Shown here one piece after another: positions 50,542 to 58,606 of a stretch of 64,000 bases of DNA. Source of the DNA: Noviherbaspirillum aerium (GTDB taxonomy: Bacteria; Pseudomonadota; Gammaproteobacteria; Burkholderiales; Burkholderiaceae_D); assembly GCF_008929045.1 (NCBI RefSeq), contig NZ_VFAH01000007.1, forward strand, positions 1 to 64,000. Direction: 5' to 3'. Position 1 is the first letter of the stretch. Each line of letters begins with the position of its first letter. A model generated the notes under the pieces. The model saw only the letters and a program-made list of their open reading frames with translations, made no database searches and had not been told where the DNA came from. Made by a program: the position numbers and the translations under genes.

Positions 50542-50928
50542 CTACCGATACCAGAACCAAGCCAGCGCCCCAAGCGCTCCCAGCCAGAGCATGACGATGC
50601 CGACAGCGCCGGCGAGGCTGGTCGGTCTGGACTTTTCCCTTTCCATCCAGGCTTCGGCCTGCGTCCGGCATTCCTGAACGACATGCGGCGGAATGAGCCG
50701 CACCGCCAGCCAGATCAGCGAAGGCAGCAGCAGCACATCATCGATATAGCCCAGCACCGGCACGAAGTCAGGGATCAGGTCAATCGGGCTCAGGGCATAG
50801 GCCACCGTAAAGACGCACAGCGCCTTGGCAAGAAAGGGCGTATCCGGGTGACGGCGGGCGAACCACAGCATGAGCGCATCGCGCTTGATGCGACGCGCCC
50901 AGTTCCTGACCGACTCCGTAACCGACAT
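50542..50928 (-). CDS. DUF1232 (YkvA-like) membrane protein
   Basis: Protein of 128 aa. The start ATG at 50928 follows AAAGGAGGGG, an almost perfect Shine-Dalgarno; the longer ORF is rejected. The DUF1232 signature YALSPIDLIPDFVPVLGYIDDVLLLPSLIW spans ~45-75 with a hydrophobic segment, and a second TM helix closes the protein (VGIVMLWLGALGALAWFWY). Function of the family is poorly known. Confidence 0.92.
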   Translation of the reverse strand: MSVTESVRNWARRIKRDALMLWFARRHPDTPFLAKALCVFTVAYALSPIDLIPDFVPVLGYIDDVLLLPSLIWLAVRLIPPHVVQECRTQAEAWMEREKSRPTSLAGAVGIVMLWLGALGALAWFWYR

Positions 50929-51189
50929 GCAGCCCCTCCTTTGTTGAGGTGGCAAAGCATACGTGATTCGGTGCGAGCTTGCCATGCGGGGCATGCCCGC
51001 CTTTGACGCGGGCCTCCAAATTTCTACGACGATCAAAATTCCCTCCTTGTCGGCGCATCGCCGCTGCTGCCCGCTACAGTCGACAGAACAAGCTGCGGAC
51101 ACTAATGTCTATTTATGCTCATGGTTGATGGCCGGCACATCGGCGAGCGACAAGATCGCTGCTTGCGTCTGCCTCCGGAGTGATTGCTG

Positions 51190-51606
51190 ATGGATTACCT
51201 TGTGAACATCGACGTCGATGACCTGGAAAAGGCCATTGCCTTCTATGGCGCCGCCTTCGGCTTGCGTGCCGGACGCCGCCTCGGCGCTGATGCAGTGGAA
51301 ATGCTCGGCGGCCCGGCACTCATCTATCTGCTCAGGAAGGAAGCCGGTACGCAAGCCTCCGCGGCGACATCGCAATCGCGCTGCTATGCACGCCACTGGA
51401 CACCGCTTCATCTGGATTTCGTGGTGGAAGAGATCGAAGGCGCCGTACAGACTGCGGTTCAGGCAGGTGCGCTGCTTGAAGCGCCCATCACAACTCACTC
51501 ATGGGGCAAGCTGGCGCCGATGGCGGACCCATTCGGCCACGGCTATTGTTTCGTGCAGTTTCTCGGAAGCGGGTATGCCCAAATCACCGGAAACGATACA
51601 CAATGA
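51190..51606 (+). CDS. VOC (glyoxalase/dioxygenase) superfamily protein
   Basis: Protein of 138 aa. The start ATG at 51190 has GGAG nine bases upstream. The first beta-alpha-beta unit is VNIDVDDLEKAIAFYGAAFGLRAGRRL; the second is PLHLDFVVEEIEGAVQTAVQAGA, ending MADPFGHGYCFVQF. A metal-ligand His is plausible in PLHLDF and a Glu is absent at the C-terminal position (CFVQF instead of xxxxE), so the metal site may be altered. Substrate unknown. Confidence 0.88.
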   Translation: MDYLVNIDVDDLEKAIAFYGAAFGLRAGRRLGADAVEMLGGPALIYLLRKEAGTQASAATSQSRCYARHWTPLHLDFVVEEIEGAVQTAVQAGALLEAPITTHSWGKLAPMADPFGHGYCFVQFLGSGYAQITGNDTQ

Positions 51607-51936
51607 TTGCGCCACGGATGCCGGCACGCCATGCGCATGCATGCGCGGCGGGTGTGAAGGTGCGCATCACTCGCCAGCGCATGGTCGGAAGCATCGCCCG
51701 ACACAGTGATGCGGACATAGCAGCCGGAGTAACGCCCGGCCATCCCGTGGCCCGGCCGTTCGCGGCCCGGCCGGCCATCCGTTCTCGGCATCCCCTGCTG
51801 ATCCGAAGCAAGGCCGCGCCGCTTTTTTGTTTTTGGATAAATCGGCAAGACGCCATTAGCCCTAATCTGTAAGGCTTCCGTTACGCTTGTGCATTCTCAC
51901 TCAATCGCCATGACTAAGCTACCCACAGGATTCACC
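51607..51936. other. Intergenic region, nothing recognised
   Basis: 330 bases; contains a short GC-rich palindromic stretch (GGCCCGGCCGTTCGCGGCCC near 51751). No gene seen. Confidence 0.4.
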
Positions 51937-52104
51937 ATGCACCTCGAACGTTCCATTCCCCTGCATCTGCTTACCGAGCTTCTTGAAAGATGGAAATCAT
52001 CGATCCATGTCGAGGACATTGGCGGCGAGAACGAACGGGAATCGGTACGCGCCTTCACCTTGCAGAAATGCATTGAAGAACTGGAGTCGGCGATCAAGCG
52101 ATAA
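51937..52104 (+). CDS. Small hypothetical protein
   Basis: Protein of 55 aa (MHLERSIPLHLLTELLERWK at the start, ending LQKCIEELESAIKR). Helical, amphipathic. The start at 51937 has AGGA seven bases upstream; two upstream in-frame starts (51889, 51910) lack one. No family recognised. Confidence 0.55.
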   Translation: MHLERSIPLHLLTELLERWKSSIHVEDIGGENERESVRAFTLQKCIEELESAIKR

Positions 52105-52128
52105 GGCAGTGACGACAAGACATAAAAA

Positions 52129-52200
52129 AGCCCGCAGCCTGTTATGGGCAGCGGGCGAATCCAACAGGAGTTGGAGGAGACAAGAAGGAGATTAGGACAG
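52129..52200 (+). promoter_or_regulatory. Structured leader-like sequence with repeated AGGAG
   Basis: AAAAAAGCCCGCAGCC with GGGCAGCGGGC forms an imperfect hairpin, immediately followed by CCAAC-AGGA-GTTGG (52161-52174), a perfect small hairpin presenting AGGA in its loop, then GAGGAGACAAGAAGGAG. Multiple Shine-Dalgarno-like tracts with no start codon nearby suggest a small RNA or leader rather than a translation start. Confidence 0.45.
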
Positions 52201-52293
52201 GGGTGGAAATTTCAAGCCCCTTTTTTATCGCTGATCCAATTTTTCTGCAGAACTTCCATGCCACATGACCATCATTTGATGGTGGAGGCTGTT

Positions 52294-52620
52294 ATGAACG
52301 CCAATGGAACGATGTACCGGGGCCGGGATTTGCTGGTCTTGAAGAAAACCCTATGCGAGGAAATTGCCAGAGTCAACGAAGTCTTGTTGCGCTTGCAATA
52401 CCGGTGCCAGCATCTGGTTGCGCCCGACCTTTCGAAAGACGAGCTTCTGGAAATCTTTCGCGAGGAACATGCCCGCCTGCTGAGGCAATTGCAGGCGATC
52501 GATGCCAGCCTGCTCAAGGCGACAGACACTACCGCTCCAACCCTGGTGGAAGAGCACCGGCAGATGGAGCGCTGGCGAAATACGCTGGAGACCATTCCGC
52601 CGACTGCCATGAGACATTGA
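52294..52620 (+). CDS. Small coiled-coil hypothetical protein
   Basis: Protein of 108 aa. The start ATG at 52294 has GGAGG five bases upstream; an in-frame ATG at 52258 lacks one. It is helical and charged (LVLKKTLCEEIARVNEVLLRLQ, EHARLLRQLQAIDASLLK), probably a coiled coil. No family recognised. Confidence 0.65.
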   Translation: MNANGTMYRGRDLLVLKKTLCEEIARVNEVLLRLQYRCQHLVAPDLSKDELLEIFREEHARLLRQLQAIDASLLKATDTTAPTLVEEHRQMERWRNTLETIPPTAMRH

Positions 52621-52939
52621 AGAATGCGCAGCGGAGCGGATGTCCGCGCCGCGGCTGCGCAGAGGCGGTGGCATGGCATGACGCGGGATTGAGGCAAAGC
52701 CATTTGAACAGAAACCGGCTGCCGATTCATGCATGCACACTTCTGCTGCCATTCATCCGGCCGGGCTGACCGGCAATGCTCCCGAAGCGTAAGGCGGGAT
52801 GCGCTCATGCAGGGAGACATGCCATAAAGCTATAATTGCCGACTTCATTTTGCGTCGTTACGCTACCAGGCGTGCTCTGCCGATTACAGATCGGTATTCA
52901 TCGCCTTTGCCGCATCGACACTGAACAAGGGCAAGCACG
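52621..52939. other. Promoter region of the LOV kinase gene
   Basis: 319 bases, no gene. A perfect TATAAT lies at 52831-52836, about 100 bases before the kinase start; no good -35 hexamer is visible. Confidence 0.45.
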
Positions 52940-54688
52940 ATGGCAACAGGCAGTACCCCGGGCGAACGCGCGAGCAAGACGCTCGACACGAATGAAAGCG
53001 CGGAAGCGGCAGGCGTGCCGGCGGCAGGACAGCTGGAAGGCAGCGACTACAATCCGCTCGGCAATCCCGGCATGAAACACTGGCAGGCCGCCTATGTCGC
53101 GCGGCCCGGTCTGGAAGAACGAGGCAACATCTTTTTTGCCGCGGTCGAGATGACCCGCATGCCGATGCTGGTGACCGATCCCAATCAGGAAGACAATCCC
53201 GTCGTCTTCATCAACCGTGCCTTCCTGGACCTGACCGGATACACGGAAGAGCAGGTGCTGGGCCGCAATTGCCGCTTCCTGCAAGGCCCGGAGACCAACC
53301 GCGACACGGTCGCCGAAATCCGCAACGCGTTGCAGGAACAGCGCGCGGTGGCGGTCGACATCCTGAACTACAAGGCCGACGGCACGCCGTTCTGGAATGC
53401 ACTCTTCGTCGGCCCGATCTTCGATGCCAACGGCAAGCTGCTGTACTACTTCGCGTCGCAACTCGACATCACGCGCCGCCGCATTTCCGAGCAGTCCTAT
53501 CTGCAGGCGCAGAAGATGGAGGCGATCGGGCAGCTTACCGCCGGCCTGGCGCACGACTTCAACAACCTGCTGCAGGTCATCAGCGGCAATCTCGAAATCG
53601 CGGTCGACGTCCTTGAGCCCGGCGGTGCCGCGCATGAAGCGGTGGAACGCGCGCAAATGGCCGCCGGCAAGGCCAGCAAGCTGACCCAGCAGCTTCTTAC
53701 CTTCGCCAGGAGACAGCGCCTCGAACCGAAGCGCGTCAACCTCAACTCGCTGGTGGTCGAGTTCAGCGACATGCTGGTCAGGACACTGGGAGAAAAAGTC
53801 GACCTGCATCTCGATCTCAAGCCCGGCCTTCCGTCCTGCACGCTGGATGCGACGCACATGGAAATGGCGCTGCTGAATGTGCTGATCAATTCCCGCGATG
53901 CGATGCCCGGCGGCGGCAGGGTTACCGTCGCCACCTCCGTCATGCATGACAAGGAAAAGGTCGCAAGGCATAGCCTCGACCCCGGCGTCTATGTCGTCAT
54001 CTGCGTGATTGACGAGGGAGAGGGCATGACGGCGGAAGTGGTTCAGCGCGCCACGGAACCGTTCTTCACCACCAAGGGCCCCGGCACCGGACTCGGACTG
54101 GCGATGGTGCATGGCTTCGTGCAGCAGTCGCACGGAAGGCTGGAAATTGAAAGCACGCCCGGTGAAGGCACGACCATCCGGATGATTTTTCCTGTCGCCG
54201 ACCGCACGGCATTCGAACTGGCGGCGACCCGCAGCAAGCCCTTGGCGAACGGGCCCAACTGGAGCCCCTCCGCCATCATCGGCCGGCAGACGATCATGGT
54301 GGTGGACGACAGCCAGGATGTGCGCGAGCTTGCCGAAGCCTTCCTGCGCTCCCTGGGCTACCGGGTGCTTGCGGCGCAAAGCGGGGAAGAAGCACTGGAG
54401 ATGCTGGAGCGCTACGGCAGCATCGATCTGCTGTTCACCGACATCATCATGCCCGGCGGCATGAATGGCCTGCAGCTGATGAAGCGCATGCGCGAACGCC
54501 AGCCCGATCTGCCGGTTCTGCTGGCAACCGGTTACATGGAAGACCTGCCGCGCCACAATGCCGAGTCGCCCGGGCTCAACATTCTCGCCAAGCCCTACCG
54601 GCAGGCCGACCTGGCCGAACGGGTGCGGGCCGCGATACAGAAGACCGCGTCGTTGACGCCGCCGGGCAGCTTCCGGCATGAGGGATGA
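52940..54688 (+). CDS. LOV-domain hybrid histidine kinase (blue-light sensor)
   Basis: Soluble photoreceptor kinase of 582 aa. The LOV/PAS domain (~70-180) carries the flavin-binding signature GRNCRFLQGPETNRDTV with the adduct-forming Cys, preceded by NPVVFINRAFLDLTGYTEEQ and followed by NALFVGPIFDANGKLLYYF. HisKA has GLAHDFNNLLQVISGNLE, the HWE/HisKA group with HDFNN; the ATPase has NVLINSRDAMP, DEGEGM, GTGLGLAMV. A receiver at the C-terminus (~455-565) has MVVDDSQDVREL and LLFTDIIMPGG. Same layout as known LOV-HK-RR proteins of Pseudomonas and Xanthomonas. The start ATG follows AAGGGCAAGCACG. Output partner unknown. Confidence 0.94.
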   Translation: MATGSTPGERASKTLDTNESAEAAGVPAAGQLEGSDYNPLGNPGMKHWQAAYVARPGLEERGNIFFAAVEMTRMPMLVTDPNQEDNPVVFINRAFLDLTGYTEEQVLGRNCRFLQGPETNRDTVAEIRNALQEQRAVAVDILNYKADGTPFWNALFVGPIFDANGKLLYYFASQLDITRRRISEQSYLQAQKMEAIGQLTAGLAHDFNNLLQVISGNLEIAVDVLEPGGAAHEAVERAQMAAGKASKLTQQLLTFARRQRLEPKRVNLNSLVVEFSDMLVRTLGEKVDLHLDLKPGLPSCTLDATHMEMALLNVLINSRDAMPGGGRVTVATSVMHDKEKVARHSLDPGVYVVICVIDEGEGMTAEVVQRATEPFFTTKGPGTGLGLAMVHGFVQQSHGRLEIESTPGEGTTIRMIFPVADRTAFELAATRSKPLANGPNWSPSAIIGRQTIMVVDDSQDVRELAEAFLRSLGYRVLAAQSGEEALEMLERYGSIDLLFTDIIMPGGMNGLQLMKRMRERQPDLPVLLATGYMEDLPRHNAESPGLNILAKPYRQADLAERVRAAIQKTASLTPPGSFRHEG

Positions 54689-54692
54689 TACC

Positions 54693-54739
54693 CATCTCCA
54701 TCCTCACAGTCTCTGCAAGAAACTGTGAGGATGGAGATG
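54693..54739 (+). terminator. 18-bp perfect hairpin after the LOV kinase gene
   Basis: CATCTCCATCCTCACAGT and its exact complement ACTGTGAGGATGGAGATG enclose an 11-base loop. It begins 5 bases after the kinase stop. No T-run follows, so it may be a Rho-independent-like stabiliser rather than a classical terminator. Confidence 0.65.
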
Positions 54740-54827
54740 CGGGCTGGAGCGGTGTTGACGGCAAATGCAGGGACATCATGCCGGGACAAGGAAAGAGTCA
54801 CGGCCATCGTCTCGCAAGCAAATTGTC

Positions 54828-55331
54828 TTAACTTGCAGCGCTAGAGCGTTTTCCCGCACCCGCCTTGTTGGCCCCGTCTGCCGCACCGATGGCGGTCTTT
54901 TTTGTCAGGCGCTTAGCCGGCGACGTCTTCCGGCCCTGTCCGCCGATGGCTCCGGACGCGGCGATCCCCAGTAGCCTGCGAAATGTCGGGCATTCCATGT
55001 GACTCGGCGCGGAGCAGGCTGCCGCATGCCGCAATCCATCGCGCATGGCGCTCAACTTGCGGATCGTCCTCTCAAGTTCATCCGCCTTGCTGGTCAACAA
55101 CTGCCGGTCGATCCGCGGATTGCCATCGGGTGCGAACATGTGCCCGATCTCGTCGAGCGAAAATCCGGCGGAACGTCCGAGCGCGATCAAGGCCAGTCGA
55201 TCCAGCACATCGGCACCAAACAGGCGGCGCAGGCCGCGCCTGCCGACCGAGACGAGCAAACCCTTTTCCTCATAGAAGCGCAGCGTCGAGGCCGGAACGC
55301 CGGACCGCCGTGCCACCTCGGTAATATCCAT
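54828..55331 (-). CDS. MerR family transcriptional regulator
   Basis: Regulator of 167 aa. The N-terminal winged HTH is DITEVARRSGVPASTLRFYEEKGLL (1-25). A coiled dimerisation helix follows (DRQLLTSKADELERTIRKLSAMRDGL), then CSAPSHMECPTFRRLL with two cysteines, common in a group of unassigned MerR proteins. The C-terminal ~30 residues are Lys/Ala/Gly-rich; the coding sequence there includes CTAGAGCGTTTTC, identical to the tip of MITE H. Divergent from the DUF2938 gene, whose promoter carries a matching dyad. Confidence 0.92.
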   Translation of the reverse strand: MDITEVARRSGVPASTLRFYEEKGLLVSVGRRGLRRLFGADVLDRLALIALGRSAGFSLDEIGHMFAPDGNPRIDRQLLTSKADELERTIRKLSAMRDGLRHAAACSAPSHMECPTFRRLLGIAASGAIGGQGRKTSPAKRLTKKTAIGAADGANKAGAGKRSSAAS

Positions 55332-55340
55332 ATCACCCCC

Positions 55341-55371
55341 TTGACTTCAAGTTGACTTGAAGTTGTACGCT
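55341..55371 (+). promoter_or_regulatory. MerR-type promoter: 19-bp spacer with ACTTCAAGT dyad
   Basis: TTGACT (55341-55346) and TACGCT (55366-55371) are separated by 19 bases, the long spacer typical of MerR-activated promoters. ACTTCAAGT-TG-ACTTGAAGT (55344-55363), a perfect 9-bp inverted repeat, overlaps the -35 and spacer. It faces the DUF2938 gene and is adjacent to merR. Confidence 0.88.
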
Positions 55372-55415
55372 ACCTCCACTGCCGAATAAATGCAAATCGC
55401 ACATTGGAGGGAAAC

Positions 55416-55907
55416 ATGGATTATCTGACATCCGCCGTGATCATCGGCGCAGGCGCAACGGCCGTCATGGACGTGTGGGCGATCATCCGACAAAGGCTGC
55501 TCGGCCTTGCGCCGCCGAACTATGGCCTCGTGGGACGCTGGATCGGGCATATGCCGCAAGGACGGTTTCGCCATGCATCCATCGCGGCGGCGCCGTCGGT
55601 TCCCGGCGAGCGGCTGATCGGGTGGATAGCCCACTATCTGATTGGAATTGCGTTCGCATGCGCGCTGCTCGGCATCTGGGGGCTCGCATGGGTCCGGCAG
55701 CCAAGCATCGGTCCGGCACTCATCGTCGGCATCGCCACGGTGGCCGCGCCTTTCCTGCTGATGCAGCCCGGCATGGGCGCCGGCATTGCCGCCTCGCGGA
55801 CGCCGCGCCCCGGCGCTGCCCGTTTGCAGAGCCTGGTCACCCATGCGGTTTTCGGCCTCGGCCTTTATGCGGGAGGCTGGATCGCCCGCCTGCTTCACTC
55901 GGCCTGA
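55416..55907 (+). CDS. DUF2938 family membrane protein
   Basis: Protein of 163 aa with about four TM helices (LTSAVIIGAGATAVMDVWAII, WIAHYLIGIAFACALLGIWGLA, PALIVGIATVAAPFLLMQPG, THAVFGLGLYAGGWIARL). The start ATG at 55416 follows TTGGAGGGAAAC. DUF2938 proteins commonly lie beside MerR-type regulators and are of unknown function. It is the first gene behind the MerR-type promoter, with the DUF2798 gene 58 bases downstream. Confidence 0.9.
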   Translation: MDYLTSAVIIGAGATAVMDVWAIIRQRLLGLAPPNYGLVGRWIGHMPQGRFRHASIAAAPSVPGERLIGWIAHYLIGIAFACALLGIWGLAWVRQPSIGPALIVGIATVAAPFLLMQPGMGAGIAASRTPRPGAARLQSLVTHAVFGLGLYAGGWIARLLHSA

Positions 55908-55965
55908 GCGCAGGCCGGATCACATCCATCAACCAGTTTTTTTACCTCGTTCACAGGAGAATCAC

Positions 55966-56190
55966 ATGCGTATTCCCGCGCGTTTCGCACCCATCCTTTT
56001 CAGCGCCTTGCTCTCGGCCATCATGGTCTGCATCGTATCCGGCTTTGTGCTCACGACCTCGCAGGGGCTCCATCCCGGCCTGGCGGCGCAATGGTGGAAA
56101 AGCTGCCTCACGACATGGCCGGTCGCCTTTCCGACAGTGGCGATCGTGGCTCCATGGGTGCGGCGGATTGTCGGCCGCATCACCGCATGA
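55966..56190 (+). CDS. DUF2798 family small membrane protein
   Basis: Protein of 74 aa with two TM helices (FAPILFSALLSAIMVCIVSGFVL, AFPTVAIVAPWVRRIVGRI). The start ATG follows CACAGGAGAATCAC. DUF2798 proteins are small two-helix membrane proteins of unknown role. Likely coregulated with DUF2938 by MerR. Confidence 0.88.
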   Translation: MRIPARFAPILFSALLSAIMVCIVSGFVLTTSQGLHPGLAAQWWKSCLTTWPVAFPTVAIVAPWVRRIVGRITA

Positions 56191-56375
56191 AGTCGGGCGG
56201 CGGCAGGCATGACCGGGTCCATCGTTGCCTGTCATCGAACGCCTCTCGCCAGACCCGTTGGGCGGCGTCCAACATCCGCTTGCATGGACTCCTCGACCGG
56301 CGTTCATGCTTTGGGCGTTCCTCGACCATAAGCGACCGTAAACGACCGTAAGCCACTGAAGCAGCGGCACCATTC

Positions 56376-56647
56376 CGTTGATTCGGCCCGAAACATGGTT
56401 CCTTTTTCGGGCCGCTGATCTCACCCTCTACCTCTAGAGCGGATCGCAGGTGAATGGTCGGTCGCCTCGGCTTGCCCTGGGCGCATGGCCGCGTTGTCCG
56501 TCGCTGGTGTGGCCCGCCACACGGCGCTCCTTGCGCCTTGCCCTGCATCCCGGGGCAAACCGATTCTTCCATACACCCACCTGCAATCCGCTCTAGGAGA
56601 GGGCCGGGGTGAGGGGATTGGGCCCAACCTATTTTCAAGCCGGATCC
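56376..56647 (+). repeat. Repeat G interrupted by MITE F
   Basis: Left half TTCGGCCCGAAACATGGTTC to CACCCTCTACCTCTAG and right half GGAGAGGGCCGGGGTGAGGG to AAGCCGGATCC resume the order seen in the uninterrupted copy 28466-28580; the 163-base MITE F lies between them. Confidence 0.8.
56434..56596 (+). mobile_element. MITE F, complete copy, CTAG duplication
   Basis: CTAG at 56434-56437 and 56593-56596. Terminal repeats AGCGGATCGCAGGTG and, inward from the right, AGCGGATTGCAGGTG (14 of 15). No coding capacity. The uninterrupted target (CCTCTACTTCTGGGAGAGGG) at 28504-28523 shows where it inserted. IS5-family-like target specificity (YTAR). Confidence 0.87.
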
Positions 56648-56723
56648 ACAGCTTATCCATCCGGTGGCACGGCCCTTGCAGACCTCACTGCCAAGCAAGG
56701 ATGTTGTCATGATGTTCTTGCGG

Positions 56724-56750
56724 CGTATTTGCAATGCTCCTGCAAATACG
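56724..56750 (+). promoter_or_regulatory. Hairpin upstream of sodC
   Basis: CGTATTTGCA, loop ATGCTCC, TGCAAATACG: a perfect 10-bp inverted repeat ending 27 bases before the sodC ATG. It could be an operator or a leader structure. Confidence 0.55.
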
Positions 56751-56777
56751 ATCATCCAACCAATCAGGAGAAAGCAA

Positions 56778-57404
56778 ATGGATACGACTGTCGCCAAGGA
56801 TCTTGCTGCCGCCGGCAAGTTGAATGCAGGAAGTGATGCAGAGGACCGGCATGCGCGAACGGGAAGACAATGGATGCCGGCACTGGTGACACTGGTGGCG
56901 CTGGCAGTAATCTGCACTCCCGCCGGCGCCTCCGATACCGGCGCCGAAGCAAGGATTTTTGACAGGTCCGGCAATCAGGTCGGCAAGCTCACGCTGTCTC
57001 AGCAGGAAAACGGCGGCGTGTCCGTCCAGGTTCGCGTCAATGACCTTCCGCCGGGCTTCCATGGATTCCATGTGCATGCCGTCGGCGAATGCACTCCGCC
57101 CTTCACATCGGCCGGCGGCCATTTCGACAAGGACAAGCATGCGCATGGAAACCACAGCGGCGACCTGCCCGTACTGCAGGTGAAGGCCGACGGCAGCGCG
57201 AAGGCAACGGTCAATACCGACCGCTTCAGCGTCGCCGATCTGTTCGACGGCGATGGCAGCGCGATCATCATCCATGCCAACCCGGACAACTACGCGAACA
57301 TACCCACCCGGTATGCCGCCGCGCCGGACGCCGCGACACTGGCGACGGGCGATGCGGGCGACAGGATCGCATGCGGAGTGCTGGAGAAAGCAGCGAAGAA
57401 ATAG
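56778..57404 (+). CDS. sodC: Cu-Zn superoxide dismutase
   Basis: Periplasmic enzyme of 208 aa that dismutates superoxide. The start ATG follows AGGAGAAAGCAA. An unusually long ~32-residue N-terminus precedes the hydrophobic signal core (MPALVTLVALAVICTPAGA), so the ATG at residue 33 is an alternative start. Metal site: GFHGFHVHAVGEC with two His, SAGGHFD, HAHGNHSGD; the second metal ligand in DGDGSAIIIHANPD; Cys residues at GEC and IACG form the disulfide; the catalytic Arg is in GDAGDRIACGV. Signature motifs place it in the bacterial SodC group. Confidence 0.95.
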   Translation: MDTTVAKDLAAAGKLNAGSDAEDRHARTGRQWMPALVTLVALAVICTPAGASDTGAEARIFDRSGNQVGKLTLSQQENGGVSVQVRVNDLPPGFHGFHVHAVGECTPPFTSAGGHFDKDKHAHGNHSGDLPVLQVKADGSAKATVNTDRFSVADLFDGDGSAIIIHANPDNYANIPTRYAAAPDAATLATGDAGDRIACGVLEKAAKK

Positions 57405-57502
57405 GCGTGGCCGCCGGTGCTTTCCGGCCTTCAGCCCTCAGCCTTGGAACGGAAGCCGCCCGGGCCGCTGATCGCGCAATGCGGCCCGCTGTTCAGCACT
57501 GT

Positions 57503-58144
57503 TCAGCACTGTTCCGCACTCCTGCCGGTGTAGCGGCCGGCACGGTGGTTGCTGGCAAGCGTCAGGTTGAGAATGACGGTGGCGATCAGCGAGATGAGTG
57601 CGGTGTAGAAACTGGTCGTCATCGCGAACAGCAGCAGCACCAGGCAATCCAGCGCCAGCTGTGTCAGGCCGGCACGCAGTCCGAAGGCTTCCTGGAGATA
57701 CAGGCAAAGAATATTGAAGCCGCCGAGGCTTGCATTGTGGCGGAACAGGATCAGCAAGCCTACGCCGGCGAGCAGGCCGCCCGATATCGCCGCAAACATG
57801 ACATCGATTTTCTCGAGACGCAGCAGGAAGGGAATGGCTTCGCACAAAGCGGACAGCAGGAGTACCGAGCCGAGTGTCTTGACCGTAAATCCCCAGCCCT
57901 TCTTTCTTACTGCAAGAACGTAGAAGGGAAGATTGATTGCCGCGAAAAACACACCGAAGCTGATGCCGGTCAGCTGTTGAAGAAAAAGCGCGACGCCGAC
58001 GATACCGCCGGTCACCAGGCCGGCCTTGCTCAGCACCGTCACGCCGATGGCGGCCAGCAAGGTGCCGGTGCCTATCGCCTGCAGGTCTTCGATGATGGTA
58101 TGCGTGCCGGCGCGGTCGATCCGGCTTGCGTGGTGAAGTGGCAT
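57503..58144 (-). CDS. YitT family membrane protein
   Basis: Protein of 213 aa with about five TM helices (GTGTLLAAIGVTVLSKAGLVTGGIVG, FGVFFAAINLPFYVLAV, TLGSVLLLSALCEAI, ISGGLLAGVGLLILF, LALDCLVLLLFAMTTSFY). TGGIVG and ASLGGFNILCLYLQE are landmarks of the YitT/DUF161 group. Function unknown. The start ATG at 58144 has no strong ribosome binding site. Near the hemerythrin gene, 36 bases after its stop on the same strand. Confidence 0.88.
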   Translation of the reverse strand: MPLHHASRIDRAGTHTIIEDLQAIGTGTLLAAIGVTVLSKAGLVTGGIVGVALFLQQLTGISFGVFFAAINLPFYVLAVRKKGWGFTVKTLGSVLLLSALCEAIPFLLRLEKIDVMFAAISGGLLAGVGLLILFRHNASLGGFNILCLYLQEAFGLRAGLTQLALDCLVLLLFAMTTSFYTALISLIATVILNLTLASNHRAGRYTGRSAEQC

Positions 58145-58180
58145 GGCGGTATCTTCGAGCGGTCTCTTCTTCCTCGGGCA

Positions 58181-58606
58181 TCAGGCGGTGATGCAATCCG
58201 TTCCCTGCGCTTCGGCAAGCTGCAGGACCGATGCAAGCATCCTGTCCATGGTGGTGATGTGGGAATCGAGCCAGTGGGAAAACAGGCCGGCGATTTCCCG
58301 TCCCTCCGCGACCGCACCCTCTTTTACACGCATGCAGGCATGCCCCAGCGCGTTCAGCGCCTGGACATGCTGATCGCGGTGGCATGCGATTCCCGGAAAG
58401 GCGATCTCTTCCATCGCCTGTTCTTCCTCCATGAAATGCGCATGCACTTCCCTGATCAGGGCGTCGAACGCCGCGGCGAATTCCTCGTCGGCCACCGATG
58501 AAAGACGGTCAAGCTTTTCATGCAGCGCCTGGTGGGAGTCATCCATGAAAGCGATGCCCAATGCGAGCGGATCCGAGGAAGACTCGGGAGACGGAGTAAG
58601 ACACAT
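58181..58606 (-). CDS. Bacteriohemerythrin
   Basis: Hemerythrin-domain protein of 141 aa that binds oxygen at a di-iron site. The start ATG at 58606 follows AAGGAAACACGT. The ligand pattern is complete: SHQALHEKL, HAHFMEEEQAM (H and E ligands), CHRDQHVQAL and the C-terminal WLDSHITTMDRM. Probably an oxygen or NO sensor/carrier. It precedes yitT on the same strand with a 36-base gap. Confidence 0.95.
   Translation of the reverse strand: MCLTPSPESSSDPLALGIAFMDDSHQALHEKLDRLSSVADEEFAAAFDALIREVHAHFMEEEQAMEEIAFPGIACHRDQHVQALNALGHACMRVKEGAVAEGREIAGLFSHWLDSHITTMDRMLASVLQLAEAQGTDCITA

Larger units (their letters stand above)
56191..56777. other. Intergenic region with nested repeats
   Basis: 587 bases between the DUF2798 and sodC genes. 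Contains repeat G split by MITE F (56376-56647) and a small hairpin at 56724-56750 just before sodC. No gene. Confidence 0.6.
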
